From: Pleurotus djamor
Taxonomy: Eukaryota > Basidiomycota > Agaricomycetes > Agaricales > Pleurotaceae
Assembly: GCA_029747585.1 (NCBI GenBank)
Contig: JAPEVF010000563.1
Coordinates: 1-28,518, forward strand
DNA length: 28,518 bases
Reading direction: 5' to 3'
Positions 8,929-19,572 of this stretch are shown here, piece after piece. Every line of letters begins with the position of its first letter. Position 1 is the first letter of the stretch. Both the position numbers and the translations under genes were made by a program. Under the pieces are notes generated by a model. The model ran no database searches. It was not told the origin of the DNA and saw only the letters and a list, made by a program, of their open reading frames with translations.

Positions 8929-10421
8929 CTAAGGAAGACTATCGATATAGTTTGCCGTCAAATCAAAAAAGGTCCATAACAGCCCATGAGTTGTAATGCT
9001 ACGTACGGCGCTCACGCCGAGGCCACGATATATTCGACCGATGCCGGCCAGGAATGGCTTGGGATTGCTTGGATCGGGTCCTGATAGATATGCATGCTAA
9101 GCGTACTCGAAGCATGAGAGTCCGTTCAGAGCGCACCTCTTACAAGCCGATAAAGCGTTTCAAGCGGTCCCCGATAATGTTCGCCTGCGAGTGCTCGCTG
9201 TTGCACCTTCGTTTTAACACTGTCCAAGCAAATATCAGCGCTTCTTGTTTTCATAAATGATCTGAGAGATACTAACACGTCTAAAGGATATATGATAGCC
9301 CATGACGTCACCTAGAGGATATGAGGTATGTCAACATCAGAGCGATCGTGGCATCGAAGCAACCTCACACCGGAGAAGGAGCCACAGACGAAAGGGACGA
9401 GCGACGAGTGTATTGGCAGCCACGAAGGCGTAGCACCCTGCTCACCAGACCTGTCTCGTCCCAATAGATGTCGCATTCCATCATATTCGAAGAAATACAG
9501 AGCAGTTCCAGCTGTGTCGCGAACTAGAAACCATGGTTCAACAGCCATTAAAACAGGATAAAAGGGGACGTACCGAAGTGAAGTCGAAACCCAGTATACA
9601 GCCCCTTCACACCATTCGTCCGAAAGATCTCCTTCACAGCTGCAAAGGTTCCGGGAGGTTTGACCAGATGGACTCCCCGAGATTGAGCGATACTGAACTC
9701 TAGCTGTCTGCGGACTTTCACCAACTCAAACGCTAGGTCAACCTTAGCCTGTGTAAGGGGGGAAAATAGAATGTATGACAACGCACGAGCACTTCCGAAT
9801 GAAATGAGAGACCCAGCCATGGCTCCACTGATTCCTCCAACCAACGCGGCATCAAGCGGGTTCACGCGATTCAATATGTTGCGGTCGCTACAAAGTTCCT
9901 TGGTCCGGGTGTAGATTGTGAAGGAGGCAGCACCTATTCCGTCCGTTCAATACGCCGTCCCGCTGGAACGGAAGGTCAACCGATACGCACGAACGAAAGA
10001 TATGGTCATCAGCGGTATCCATAATCCCCTGTAAAAGCCCTTTATGCCCTCTTCTCGATAGACGATTGCAGCAAGCTTGGGAACGGTGATGGGGGTTTTA
10101 ATGGTCTGCAACCTCGACTTGAGCGAGTCCAGCTATTGAAAAATTAGAAACTGTATCGGAACACTATGGAATAAGGGCAGCGCACAGGATAGCCAGCAAA
10201 TGTGGATATGTAGCTTGCCGAGAGTGCACAGACGACAGCCTTGTTGCCTATGTAACGAAAATGACTTTGAAATCCAATATTCAGCTCAGTGAGGAGCTCA
10301 ACATACGGCGAAGGGCATCGTTATAGGCAGTGGGCGAGCTTGATGTTCTTGTGGGGGCGAGAGGCTGAGAACGGATGTCGGACTGCAGTCGGGAAAATAG
10401 GACACACCTAAGTCCATCCAT
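8929..10421 (-). CDS. Mitochondrial carrier (SLC25) family protein, one apparent missing base
   Basis: Nine exons on the minus strand: 10421-10307, 10247-10187, 10132-9991, 9933-9787, 9732-9574, 9523-9369, 9311-9277, 9219-9137, 9080-8929; ~349 residues after allowing one missing base. The three tandem repeats carry the solute-carrier signature: PLDSLKSRLQT, APFELVKVRRQLEF and YPLDVVKTKVQQRA. Each is followed by a G-(F/L)-Y-x-G type block (GFYRGLWIP, GLYTGFRLHF, RIYRGLGVSAVRS). Such proteins exchange metabolites across the inner mitochondrial membrane; the substrate cannot be told from sequence. Exon 2 is 61 nt, but both flanking frames require 62: around 10198-10202 the codons expected to read T-F-A-G-Y-P lack one T. 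All splice sites and the rest of the frame are intact, so this is either a base-call error or a very recent frameshift. Start chosen at the ATG in frame with the AYNDALRR block. Confidence 0.92.
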
Positions 10422-10735
10422 AGAGCACAATCACTGGCCAATTGTAGGACCAGTTCGTGCCCCTGCACGAGCACAAGGCAAGGTGATGCAGAGTTGACGC
10501 AGCCCAAAGTTCACGCGACTGGATTTGTGAATTGCTGCAGGATTGGGCGGAAAGCAGAAAGAGAGAAAGCTTGTTTGCAAAAGTTATTCTGCGACCAAAC
10601 ACCCAACGGCTAAATGATCGCTAGAGTCACGCGCTTCGACATCACCACGGTGGATTTCACGCTGCGAACGAACGAGCCCTACGTAACACCATTTGGTAAG
10701 GTAAATCTATCCAATCATCCTCGTTATTCCCAAAG
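10422..10735 (-). promoter_or_regulatory. Region between RRN6-like gene and carrier gene
   Basis: 314 bp on the upstream side of the carrier start and the downstream side of the RRN6-like gene. No supported coding frame and no clear TATA box. The carrier's N-terminus could extend into this interval if a 5' intron was missed. Confidence 0.4.
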
Positions 10736-13700
10736 TCAGAATCCTCCAAGCCGCTTCTTCGCTGGCTTCTTCACAGCAGAAGGTCGACCACCATACGGAC
10801 CAGGCATCACTTGTGTACTCGCAAATCTCCCATTTTGCGAGGAGCCCGCGTTAAAAGTGCCTCCATCCAAAGGTTGGCTGGCGGAGTTGAAGCCCTGAAC
10901 ACTCGGAACTGCCTGCGAAAAGCCTCTATCTAAAGCTTGCCTCCGTAAAGGCTCGTCGGTTCGCGTCTTGATAATGGGAACAGCCGATCTTGCCGTAACG
11001 ACTACAGGTGGACGTTGGGGTTCGACGTTCGAATTGTTATGTGGGTTCTCGGCGGTCTTCTGAATGGGTACCGTAGGTGGAGATTGTACGATCGAATCAG
11101 TGTAAGGGTCCTGGTAAGAGTACTTGCTGGGACTGGTCCCGAGGGCCCAATCGTTCAAGAGGAGCCTAGTCCCCAGTGGGGCCGAATTGTCTTCACCCTC
11201 AGCTATTTGGTCTCTGGGTGCGAGAATCGGTTTGAGGAATGAATACTCCACCAAAGGCGGTTCGCCGGCGAGTGATAAAGCTCCAGTTGCCCGAGACATC
11301 GTATCAAGTTCGGTATCGACGTTGGCGAACGCTGGAGATAAAAAGATATCAGAGCCAAGAGACAAATCCAGGGCAAGTTGCTGTCGCGATTCCTTTTCCA
11401 TTTCAATTGCATGTTCAGTCCGAGCAGCATCAGGCAGGAGGTCAAATTGAGAAAAACGGTCGTCCAGCGGTGTATTGGACAGTGTTTCGATGCCCATGCG
11501 ATCAAACGTGGTCGCGAGATTGAAATGCCATTTCGAAGCATTAGCGAGAGATTGTATCGGGAAATCTCCGCTTTTCAAGGCTGTAAAGCCGCTCGAACAA
11601 TTAACGGTAGAAGACGAGAGGAAGTTTGCTCGAGTAGATGGAGTGGTTTCGCTCTCTGCGGAACGGTATGCGATGTCGTAGCTACTCATGTATATGATTA
11701 TTTCGCACTCATCTACAACTGGAATGCTTACGTTGTTAATACGTGATTTGAACCTTCAGATGGTCGCTTCCAGAACGACTCCATGCTGTTCAGAACCCTT
11801 TGTGCCTTCGAAGGATCTTGCTCCTCACGAGAGCTCAAGTAATGATCCTGGAATATTGCTGGAGGAAGATGGTGAGCTGAGTTCCACGACACGAAGGATG
11901 TCTTACTTTCATAAGCAGGACGGAAGTCCATTTGAGTGCGGTCCATTGGGCCCATAGGCCCGAAGCCAGTTCGTAAGGATGAAGCGCGAGCTTCGAGTGC
12001 CTTTACTTCATCAGACCAGTTGACAATCACTTTGGGAAATTCTACAGGTTCATCCTTCCCATAGTGTAGGCTAACTTGGTTTAAGGACCCAGTCTCAGTT
12101 AGCCAAATCAAAAGAGGGTGAGCATTATTGCCTTGCGTAGGGAGAGAAAGGATCGTTTGTCCGGTGGCAGGGGAATTGAGCTTCCGATCACATTTGCAAC
12201 AATGTGGAAGACAACTGAGCTGTAAGCGGTGGTCTCCGATTTGGGCGACATCGTAAGCTGAGACCAGGGAGTGTTTTCGGGAGCACAAGAGGGTGACCGA
12301 GCCTAAGCAATATTAGGCCTTGTGTTGGGAAATACAGCTAGGAGAGGACTTACGTTCCGCGAAGGGTACTGTATGCACGGAGAGGCTGCGGTCATGTGCA
12401 CGTCCATGATGGATACCAAGCAAAGGACGTTTGGGAAACCGCTCGTCCAACCACAGAATGTCACTTGTGGTTACAAAACATATTTGGCTTCCCGTCATGT
12501 CCTGGAGAGATGCCACCAACGATTCTTTGACCTCGCTCTGTATTTGGGCTTGCAAGTCAAACAAAGGTACGGGCCGTTGCGACTAATCCGAAGATGAGCA
12601 CATAACACACTGAAACCCCAAGAGAGAAACAACTTGCGCGGAAATCAACCAGTTGTAGGCTTTTGCTTGAGGTCAACAGGGAGGTAGATACGTCTTGGGT
12701 AAGACCTAACCGCCAAAAATCATCCAGCGCTGAATCTTCAGGCTGCTTCCATGAGTTACTGCCATAAACCGAAAACTATCAGAACAAGTCGCACCTCGAA
12801 TCCTGGAAATGGCTTACACAACCTTGTCTTCGGTGAGATTCAATTGATACACCGAACCACGCTCATTGACGACAGAAGCACGTCTTGAAGATCCATCCAA
12901 TTTGACATCCATCATAGATCTCTCATCTGTATGAGTACTTTCGAGGACCGATATTTGCCTAAGGTCAGTAGCAGAGGATAGTTGGAAGAAGAAGGTGGGG
13001 CCATAAGTGCGAACTGCAAGGAAGGAGTCTAGACGACAATGTTATCGTCGTGCCTTCACGAAGTATTGTGGGGCAGATCTGATGTACCTTGAGTAGCCTC
13101 GAAGGGGTTTCTTGGTGAGGAGGTAGCAATTTGTTGTATAGGTGTGTTGAAGGTATGGATAGCTGTTGCCTTCGGAGTGAAGTTCAACGAACTGGAGTCG
13201 GAAACCGTGAATGGAGATATATCTTTGAAGCAAGTGGGGTGAGTGCTATTCAAAAGGTTGACTACTTATATTGAGAGGCACTTACTGAGATCTGTATTCA
13301 GCTCGCCCATTGAATAGCATAGCAGCACAGTAGGACTAGACGAGGTTGTCCGAGGGGTTAGTGACGCCAATAAAGTCCCCGAGAACGGGTCGAATTCCCT
13401 GAGCTTCTTCAAGTAACCCTCGTCTTCGATTATTTGCTCCCGAATGAGCTCCGCAGTGATCTCAATGTCTGGGAGAAACGTTCGAAGGAAGTTGGCCTGA
13501 TTCAAAAAGTTAAAGGTGTTCATGTTGGTACAGTCCTGTACATACGCCTTGCTCTGCGCGTTCTCGGGCGGTGATGCGAGGGGGTTTTAGTGGTGCAAAA
13601 CGCGAAGAAGGAAACAGAGTCTGCGGTTCTGTGGCGCGCAGAGTAGAGCCTAGCATAACATGCTCAATTCGTGGACTCGAAAGCCAATACCATAGACTAC

Positions 13701-13881
13701 CTTCAGCATCCGGATCGTTGAGCACCAGGAAGTCCCATTTCAGGCGACGGTCGCGTTCGACGACAGATACGGTGTTGTTCAAGCCCTGGTTCACGAGGGG
13801 ATATTCACGACCTGAGATGGTCTTGATGTAGCGCTCCGCGGGCTGCACAGTCCTATTGTCAGACGGCCAGGCGGAATCCAT
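10736..13881 (-). CDS. RRN6-like RNA polymerase I-specific initiation factor
   Basis: Eight exons on the minus strand: 13881-13546, 13496-13286, 13222-13088, 13013-12818, 12758-12638, 12582-12354, 12302-11732, 11684-10736. Together they give 915 residues with every phase consistent. The N-terminal two-thirds looks like a degenerate beta-propeller; its clearest block, VTTSDILWLDERFPKRPLLG followed by HHGRAHDR, matches the conserved strand of Rrn6/TAF1C-type core-factor subunits. A second block has LVSAYDVAQIGDHRLQ. The C-terminal ~320 residues are Ser/Pro-rich and end in a Lys-rich KKPAKKRLGGF tail, a terminal GGF motif I associate with Rrn6 homologues. In yeast, Rrn6 joins Rrn7 and Rrn11 in the core factor that recruits Pol I to rDNA; that role is inferred. 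The intron at 12637-12583 appears to use a GC donor (GCAAGT). The family call rests on short motifs. Confidence 0.72.
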
Positions 13882-14007
13882 TGAAGACCATTGGAATCAA
13901 GTTCAGGGGTTCCAGGTCAAGGCGCGTCAAACGCTAAAGCGCTAAAATGACGGAGGAACGCTCGAAGCGCCCAAGCACCCGACTGACTTCTCTACCATCC
14001 ACCGAAA
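13882..14007. promoter_or_regulatory. 126-bp bidirectional promoter, RRN6-like / uL3m
   Basis: The two divergent ATG codons are only 126 bp apart, so both genes must share core promoter sequence and their 5' leaders must be very short or overlapping. An out-of-frame ATG lies at 13947 on the uL3m side. Confidence 0.6.
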
Positions 14008-14192
14008 ATGCTCAGGCTCTGGTCACATTCCCAACGTCCGCACCGGCTGCGTGTTATCAACGCTCTGCGCTCTGCAGGAGCCAAAAACGCCTCCACTGCG
14101 TCCTCTTCCGAGCCAACCCCCAAATGGACTCCCAACTCAATCCGGACTGGTCTCATCGCACGCAAACGCGGTATGGCTTCCCTATGGAATGA
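13947..14192 (+). other. Possible upstream open reading frame overlapping the uL3m start
   Basis: An 81-codon frame starts 61 bp before the uL3m ATG, in a different frame, and overlaps its first exon. It shows no conserved protein features. It matters only if transcription starts upstream of 13947, in which case it should reduce initiation at the uL3m ATG. Confidence 0.3.
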
Positions 14193-15172
14193 CCAGGGAG
14201 TACGCCAACCTGTAACAGTGCTTCAAGTACGTGTAAAGCTACCCTGTACTCTCCGACAAGCATGCTCACGTTTCTTCAGCTGGAAAACTGCCAGGTTACT
14301 GCGAATGTCAGAACGGTTCGGAGGGACCACACAGTGTACCACGCCGTGCAGGTGGCTGCGTCTGACAAGCCTGCTAAAACAACGACAAACCAAATGCTTG
14401 GTCATTTCCGCAAAGCAGGCGTAGCACCGAAACGAATAGTGAAGGAGTTCCCCGTCACACCGGATGCGCTTGTGCCGGTCGGTGAGAATAACTTTTCCTC
14501 TCCCCATGAACACATCTTGACCTCCGCATTATAATAATAGGAACTACCTTATCTGCCATTCACTTCGTGCCTGGTCAATATGTTGATGTTGTCGCTAATT
14601 CGTATGTCCACCTTCTCATCCTTTTCTACTCTACTCAATTTTGACTTTGACTTCGATTATAGCATTGGAAAGGGCTTCCAAGGTGGAATGAAGCGTTGGG
14701 GCTTTAAGGGTTTGCGTGCCAGTCATGGTGTCTCCATTTCTCACCGGTCCTCTGGCTCTACTGGTGCTCATCAGGTGCGTCTACGTCCTTCCCCAACGAA
14801 AACTCAATTGAACTCTTCGCAAAGGATCCTGGACGCGTATGGCCAGGCAAGAAGATGGCTGGTCGTATGGGTGGAGGCCGCATAACAACCCAAAACCTTG
14901 CCGTCCTCCGTGTCGACACCAAACTCAATTTGATTTTCCTCCGAGGTGCCGTACCAGGCATAGATAATGCGCATGTGCTTATCCGCGACGCGAAGAAGAA
15001 AATGGTCGCTATAGGCAGCGCGAACCAGGCCAAGGGTCTTTATGAGAAAGTCCTCCCGACTGGTGTCGATGACCTCCCATTCCCAGCTGGTACTGCCGAA
15101 TTAGCTGCAACATTGCCGAGTATCATTGAGGCTCCAGCTTATAGACGTAGTCCCTTTATCCCTCCGGAGTAA
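14008..15172 (+). CDS. Mitochondrial large-subunit ribosomal protein uL3m
   Basis: Five exons: 14008-14226, 14280-14481, 14541-14601, 14663-14774, 14825-15172, giving 313 residues. The N-terminus is rich in Arg, Ala and Ser with few acidic residues, as in a mitochondrial targeting peptide. The body shows the L3 family blocks in order: [34 protein letters not shown], the [15 protein letters not shown] loop, [15 protein letters not shown], then [16 protein letters not shown]. The KGFQG...RWGFKG and HR..GS.G segments belong to the L3 extension that reaches the peptidyl-transferase centre. The length fits fungal mitochondrial L3 (Mrpl9 in yeast). It works in the mitoribosome's large subunit. Start chosen as the first ATG in frame that gives a presequence. 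Confidence 0.95.
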
Positions 15173-15367
15173 ATCACTATGCTTGAATAATCATATTTCC
15201 CCCTTTTGAAGTTTGCTCTTGTGGGAGAATCTGCAATCGCCCTCTCTAGTGACTCATCATGTGTAACGACTCCGAATTCTAGTTCATCCTATGAAATCCT
15301 TGAAACGCGAAGCAAGCGGACGTGCTCCTTTTGTCTCATCCATCTCCAATCCATTATCAATCCATTT
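15173..15367 (+). promoter_or_regulatory. Short intergenic region upstream of the LRR-like gene
   Basis: 195 bp serving as the uL3m 3' flank and the promoter of the next gene. No distinct element recognised. Confidence 0.35.
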
Positions 15368-16508
15368 ATGAAGTCCTCCCGCGCAGGCCATGTCAGTCGG
15401 CCACAGAACAACGTGAATGACAAGCTCCATACCCTCAGGTAGAATCCCTCAACCTATTCGCCTCGCTTATAATGCTGATATCTCATTCCGTAGAGGAGAG
15501 CAATTCAGACACCTACGAAATCGTGGTCAAGCCCATCCTGACGCGGCCTCGACATCCTCTCCTCATTCCAACCGATTACAAATTGGCACACTAGGAACAC
15601 TTCCGACTGACTGTACTCTGATAATTCCACCACCTTCCTCGACGTACTTCTCCGTTGATGATCATGTTCAAGAGACATCAGTCGAGAATACGAATACATC
15701 TCACTCTGGAGCTCGTAAGAATCCACCCACCTGGTCGGGCCCGTCTCCACCCAAAAGCTGGACACTAACACACTCTAAAGATGTCCATACCACTCAAGAA
15801 TGGCGGGCGAAAGCCCTTCACCTTGTTTCGAAGCAACCATCCGATGTAGTTCCTGCTCTGTCGATGATGTGCCTTCGGACACTTCGTGCGCTTCCGGTCC
15901 AAGATTTTGCAGAAATAATGGCGTATCTTCCTCGACATCTTTGTTGTCAACTGATGCGGGATAGCGCCATAAACTCTCCGCTGCACCATTCATATCTCTA
16001 TGCACTTCTCGGCTCAGCTGGACACGCGAATGGAGAGATCGTTATGGTCGGCCCTCAAGCCATCGTCCATGAGGACCACTTCAGCCGTTTCGCGAATAGC
16101 ACACATTCGACTGATGATTGGGACTCGCCAGCACCCAGTACCTCCGTGGAACCACTAACGACTGTCGCTTTGGTGTCTGTCCGTTTGCTAGTGGCCACGA
16201 TGCTGACATTCCCTCCTACCATCACGCATCTGGCCTTGGTGCACCTTTCAACCCCCGTCCCACTGCACAGATTGCCAGCCCTGTGCCCGTTGCTCGTCGT
16301 TCTCGATCTGTCATACAACGAGTGGTTAGGCTATCAACCAGAATTGAATGCGCAACGGAATGTTGAAGGCATTCGAATGTTGGAGCGGGTGGATTGGGGA
16401 CGATGGCAGCATCTGGCAGTGCTGGGATTGCGAGAGTGCCTCAGATTGGATGATGTTACAGCTCGAGTTAACAAGGGACGATGGGACGATGTACAAATCA
16501 TATGGTGA
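15368..16508 (+). CDS. Unknown protein with leucine-rich-repeat-like C-terminus
   Basis: Two-exon model, 15368-15438 and 15494-16508, giving 361 residues and starting MKSSRAGHV. The 55-bp intron has GT-AG ends and a CTGAT branch-like site. An unspliced alternative would start at 15417 and give 363 residues. The first ~140 residues are Ser/Pro/Thr-rich. Residues ~145-185 are helical (LHLVSKQPSDVVPALS...LRALPVQDFAEIMAYLP) and vaguely F-box-like. Residues ~270-350 carry leucine-rich strands: ITHLALVHLSTPV, then PLLVVLDLSYNEWL, then HLAVLGLRECLRLDD. That is two to three LRR-like units spaced as in F-box/LRR proteins, but degenerate. I do not recognise a named family. Confidence 0.68.
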
Positions 16509-16693
16509 TACTAGATTACAGTCTATGTTGCAGTCGAAGTCCATTTGAAAGCCAATTAATCCACACACTGGTATGCCATAGAGATAATCGAAAGCGAGAC
16601 AGACGAAGGAACGAAAGGAAGAAAGATTACGACTTCGCATCAAACAGGTTTTTAATTTCGAGAGGGGGTAAGAGAGACGCCTACGAAAAACAA
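16509..16693. other. Convergent 3' region
   Basis: 185 bp between the stops of the LRR-like gene (+) and the CTLH gene (-). Purine-rich on the plus strand near 16590-16630. No gene seen. Confidence 0.4.
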
Positions 16694-17852
16694 TTAGTCG
16701 GTGAGCTTGGAATAGTGGGGTAGAAGACCACGTACGTCTTGCTTAGCGGCTGATTTGGCGTCATCAGAGTCAGGCAAGACGAGACGCAGCCAAGGAGGAC
16801 GATTGGATTGTGGGACTTTTACTTGGTGTGCACGCAAGCGGTCCACCAGTGCTACTGTGTATCTGGTGTAAAGTTCGAGGTGAGAGACTGGTGGAGATCC
16901 CAGGCTGTCTAAACAAGGGAGTGAGAAGATGATGTAACGATGATGTGTGGGGACGCACGAAGGATCGCGTTGTTGACTTGATCAGCAACGGCCTCTCTTC
17001 GTTCCTGGCTGAGGTATTTGTTCATTGGGCAAGTCTCTGGGACCTTGTAGGCGAGAAGGCCAGCGACGTGGCCCAGCTCCTTGGAATACTTTGCACGATC
17101 ATCGGGGTTGGGTAACATATTCGCGAGAGCGTAAAGTTTCTGCGCACGAGTGAGAAGTGCTCTTGAGCGATCCTCATCGTCAGAGTCAGTCGATGAANGG
17201 GGGGATGGGTGGAGGAAGATTGGCATCCAACGATGGTGCTTCGTAATGGAGAGGTATGGTACGACAAGCTTCAGTGAAGGCAAGTATGCGGAGATTGAGG
17301 GAGATGTGAGCGGGATTGACGGAGCTCGTGGAGACGTATTCGACCTGCCCAGATGCCGTCTTTGCTTGGTAGAGGGTGGGATCCGAGCTGTTGGTAGTGT
17401 CGAGGACAGAAGGGAAGTTCTCCGATATCATCGTTATAGCCTCGTCTACTCTGCCTGACAGAATAAGATGGCGAATGACTTGAATTGGATGGTTCGCATG
17501 GTCAGAACGGCAGGCAAGAACATTGCAATTACATGAACTTACCTTGACGCATGTGCATCGACTTCAATGCCTGGGTGGGGGCGCCAGACTGGGAGACTTC
17601 TGTTTTCTGAGAGCTAGATGAAGGTGACATTATTTCATCACCGTCGGCGTCAATGTGTTTGATGGCAGTGTCTCTTGCGAAAGCGTTCGCAGTTTCTGAG
17701 TAACAGTGGTGACTGAGATACTCAAGGATGAGGTTGTGCTGAAAGTAAGTGATTAGTTGTGGGGGAAAGACTTTTCAGAATAAGCGTACGAGTTGGTAGG
17801 AAGCCGGGGACGAGCCCGGCTTGTCGACATTCTGACTGGAGTGCATCGACAT
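16694..17852 (-). CDS. LisH-CTLH-CRA domain protein (RanBPM/GID-complex type), no SPRY domain
   Basis: Four exons on the minus strand: 17852-17790, 17738-17543, 17478-16959, 16908-16694; ~330 residues. The LisH motif is LILEYLSHHCYSETANAFAR (residues ~24-43). A CTLH domain follows (RQVIRHLILSGRVDEAITMI), then the CRA region with LNLRILAFTEACRTIP, later RAQKLYALANMLPNPDDRAK and CPMNKYLSQERREAVADQVN. This order is that of RanBPM/Gid1 and Gid8, subunits of the GID/CTLH ubiquitin ligase that targets metabolic enzymes. RanBPM orthologues carry an N-terminal SPRY domain; here only ~23 residues precede LisH. The N at 17200 sits in a C-run where the frame shifts by one; dropping the N restores both the frame and the phase of the next splice site, so it is best read as a spurious base. 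Confidence 0.9.
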
Positions 17853-17979
17853 CGCTGAGCGGAAGAAGCACGGGCGCTCAAGCACTAAGGAATAAAAGCT
17901 TAAATTTAATCAAGCGCTAGAGATCGAACACGTGCACAAGACGCGCTTGCGCAGCATGCCTGACCTTCACAACCGATAG
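17853..17979. promoter_or_regulatory. Short divergent region between CTLH gene and family pseudogene
   Basis: 127 bp. It must hold the CTLH promoter. It contains no trace of the first exon that the neighbouring gene family should have, so the family copy on its right has lost its 5' end. Confidence 0.45.
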
Positions 17980-19231
17980 CGGGAAGTGAAGAAGCATTTA
18001 AAAGTATTCCCGTTTTCGCCAGCTTTGCCCTTCGAGTCCCAGGCACCAGAGTTACTCACCCCGTTTTGGAGTAAGGTATGGTTCAGTACAGTTTCATGAA
18101 CTTAATGCTGATTCGCGCTTAGATCAATGCTACCTTGCCCGAAATGTCAAAGTATCACCAGTCAAGGCCTTGGCGTGTAGATTCTTGACGAGTCGTGGCT
18201 ATAAGCTAGCAATGCTGCGTCGCTCAGAAACTACCTCCGAGAAACCGAACTCGAGTCGATCTCTTACCTGTGCTGGTAAACGTCCGCCTCGAAAGATTAT
18301 GGCACAACGTCAACCACCCCTTGTTGATGTAATTGCCCCTCTCCCCTCCCCTCAGGAGTCATCTACTAAACCTTCAGTCCTCCCCAGCACCCTCCTCGAT
18401 CATTCGATTTATCCCCTTTGTCAGGCCTGCGACAGTCGTATCCACTCCACAATGAAAGAAGGATGCTCCTGATCTCTGGACGCCTTCCCGTACTACCTAT
18501 CGCATTGCGTCAATGCTCAGTACAGCATATGCAACAGGCCCTTGATCCACTGGGCTCTACCATCTTACTCATCCAGGAGGAAGGTTGGCTGCTTTTCATG
18601 TGGCCATCTCGCAGGCTGCTCTCAGCAATACTTGATCAAGTTGTCGTCTACATTCACCGAACCCCAGCTGGATATTATCACACAAGCTGGCGTGATTGAC
18701 GACTATCACTTAGCTCATTTTCCCCGTTTTGGCAAGGAAGAGAGGCGAGAGTTCTTTGAAGAGGTTGCCTTCTCTCATTGCTCACGGCTTCGTTCAATCC
18801 AACTCCAGGCATGTTGCGATGAGCTTGACGTTGAAACCGATGCAAATGTAGGTCCCTCCGCCGCCGCCGCGACACGTTTTCCCATCTTCTTGATCTGACA
18901 GATCCCTTTTCCTTCTCAGTCTACAATCACTGTACCCCTGTCTCTCCTGTCTCCCCTGGAGTGAGCATATGAATCCTTTCGTAGGGCCCTAACAGCAAGC
19001 TAATCATCCATTGACAGGCGGAGATAGCTGTATGGGGGATGCGTTGCACCAGCTGCGAGTATAAACCTGACTCGTCGAATGTCGGGAAACTAGCTGCGTC
19101 ATTCTTGCATTCAGCAGGATTGTCCTTCCTTACGCCAGTGTTTTCGACCCTCCAAAATCACAACAGAGGCTGAGTTCCGTGAGCTCACTCAGCTACAGGA
19201 ACCTTATCGGGACCAATTCATGCTTTTCTGA
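17980..19231 (+). pseudogene. Decayed copy 1 of the tandem C-x2-C/SAM-like family
   Basis: Clearly homologous to the gene at 19573-21152. Recognisable remains are the second exon (ending SQAPELLTPFWSK), the NATLPEMSKY segment, the zinc site GCFSCGHLAGC, the DERREFFEE-type helix (here EERREFFEE) and the second zinc site MRCTSCEYKPDSS. Lesions: no first exon; a net 10-bp deletion near 18154, where copy 2 encodes Y-D-D-A-W-P; a scrambled linker at ~18330-18560; one extra base in an A-run near 19155 that shifts the frame inside the second helical module; and a stop around 19229 that removes its last helix. Splice sites around 18859 and 18962-19018 remain intact, so decay is recent. Confidence 0.82.
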
Positions 19232-19572
19232 CGAAAGATCCCTGGGATCCGCTTTTACTATCTGCTGTGTTTTGTCTCTTCTCCGATGTGGGGCTGGGCC
19301 GTTTATTGTAAATGTACTGTAAAATACCCTACTGTATGTGCTTGTTTTTCGATGTTCACGGCGGTCAGTTATATGTCTTCCATATGTCTTCATACGTTTC
19401 TCAGTGAGAGGGTTCCAAGAGGGTTCGACTTGGCTTGGGTCTCTGATCGGGCAACACGTGCTCTAGACGCGATCACGCGATCAACCGCGTCCCAGTTCAG
19501 TGTGTGAATTCTGACTTTATCTGTTCTTGATCAGCCTGGTATCGGTCGCAATAATCTTGCATTTGAACATCC
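19232..19572. other. Spacer between family copies 1 and 2
   Basis: 341 bp with no supported gene. Part of it (AAATACC followed by TGT-rich sequence near 19320-19345) faintly resembles the 3' flank of copy 2 near 21230, consistent with a duplicated 3' region. It serves as the promoter of copy 2. Confidence 0.4.

Noticed and set aside
13947..14192. 81-codon frame as a separate protein
   Set aside because: Overlaps the uL3m first exon in another frame and has no conserved features; kept only as a possible uORF.
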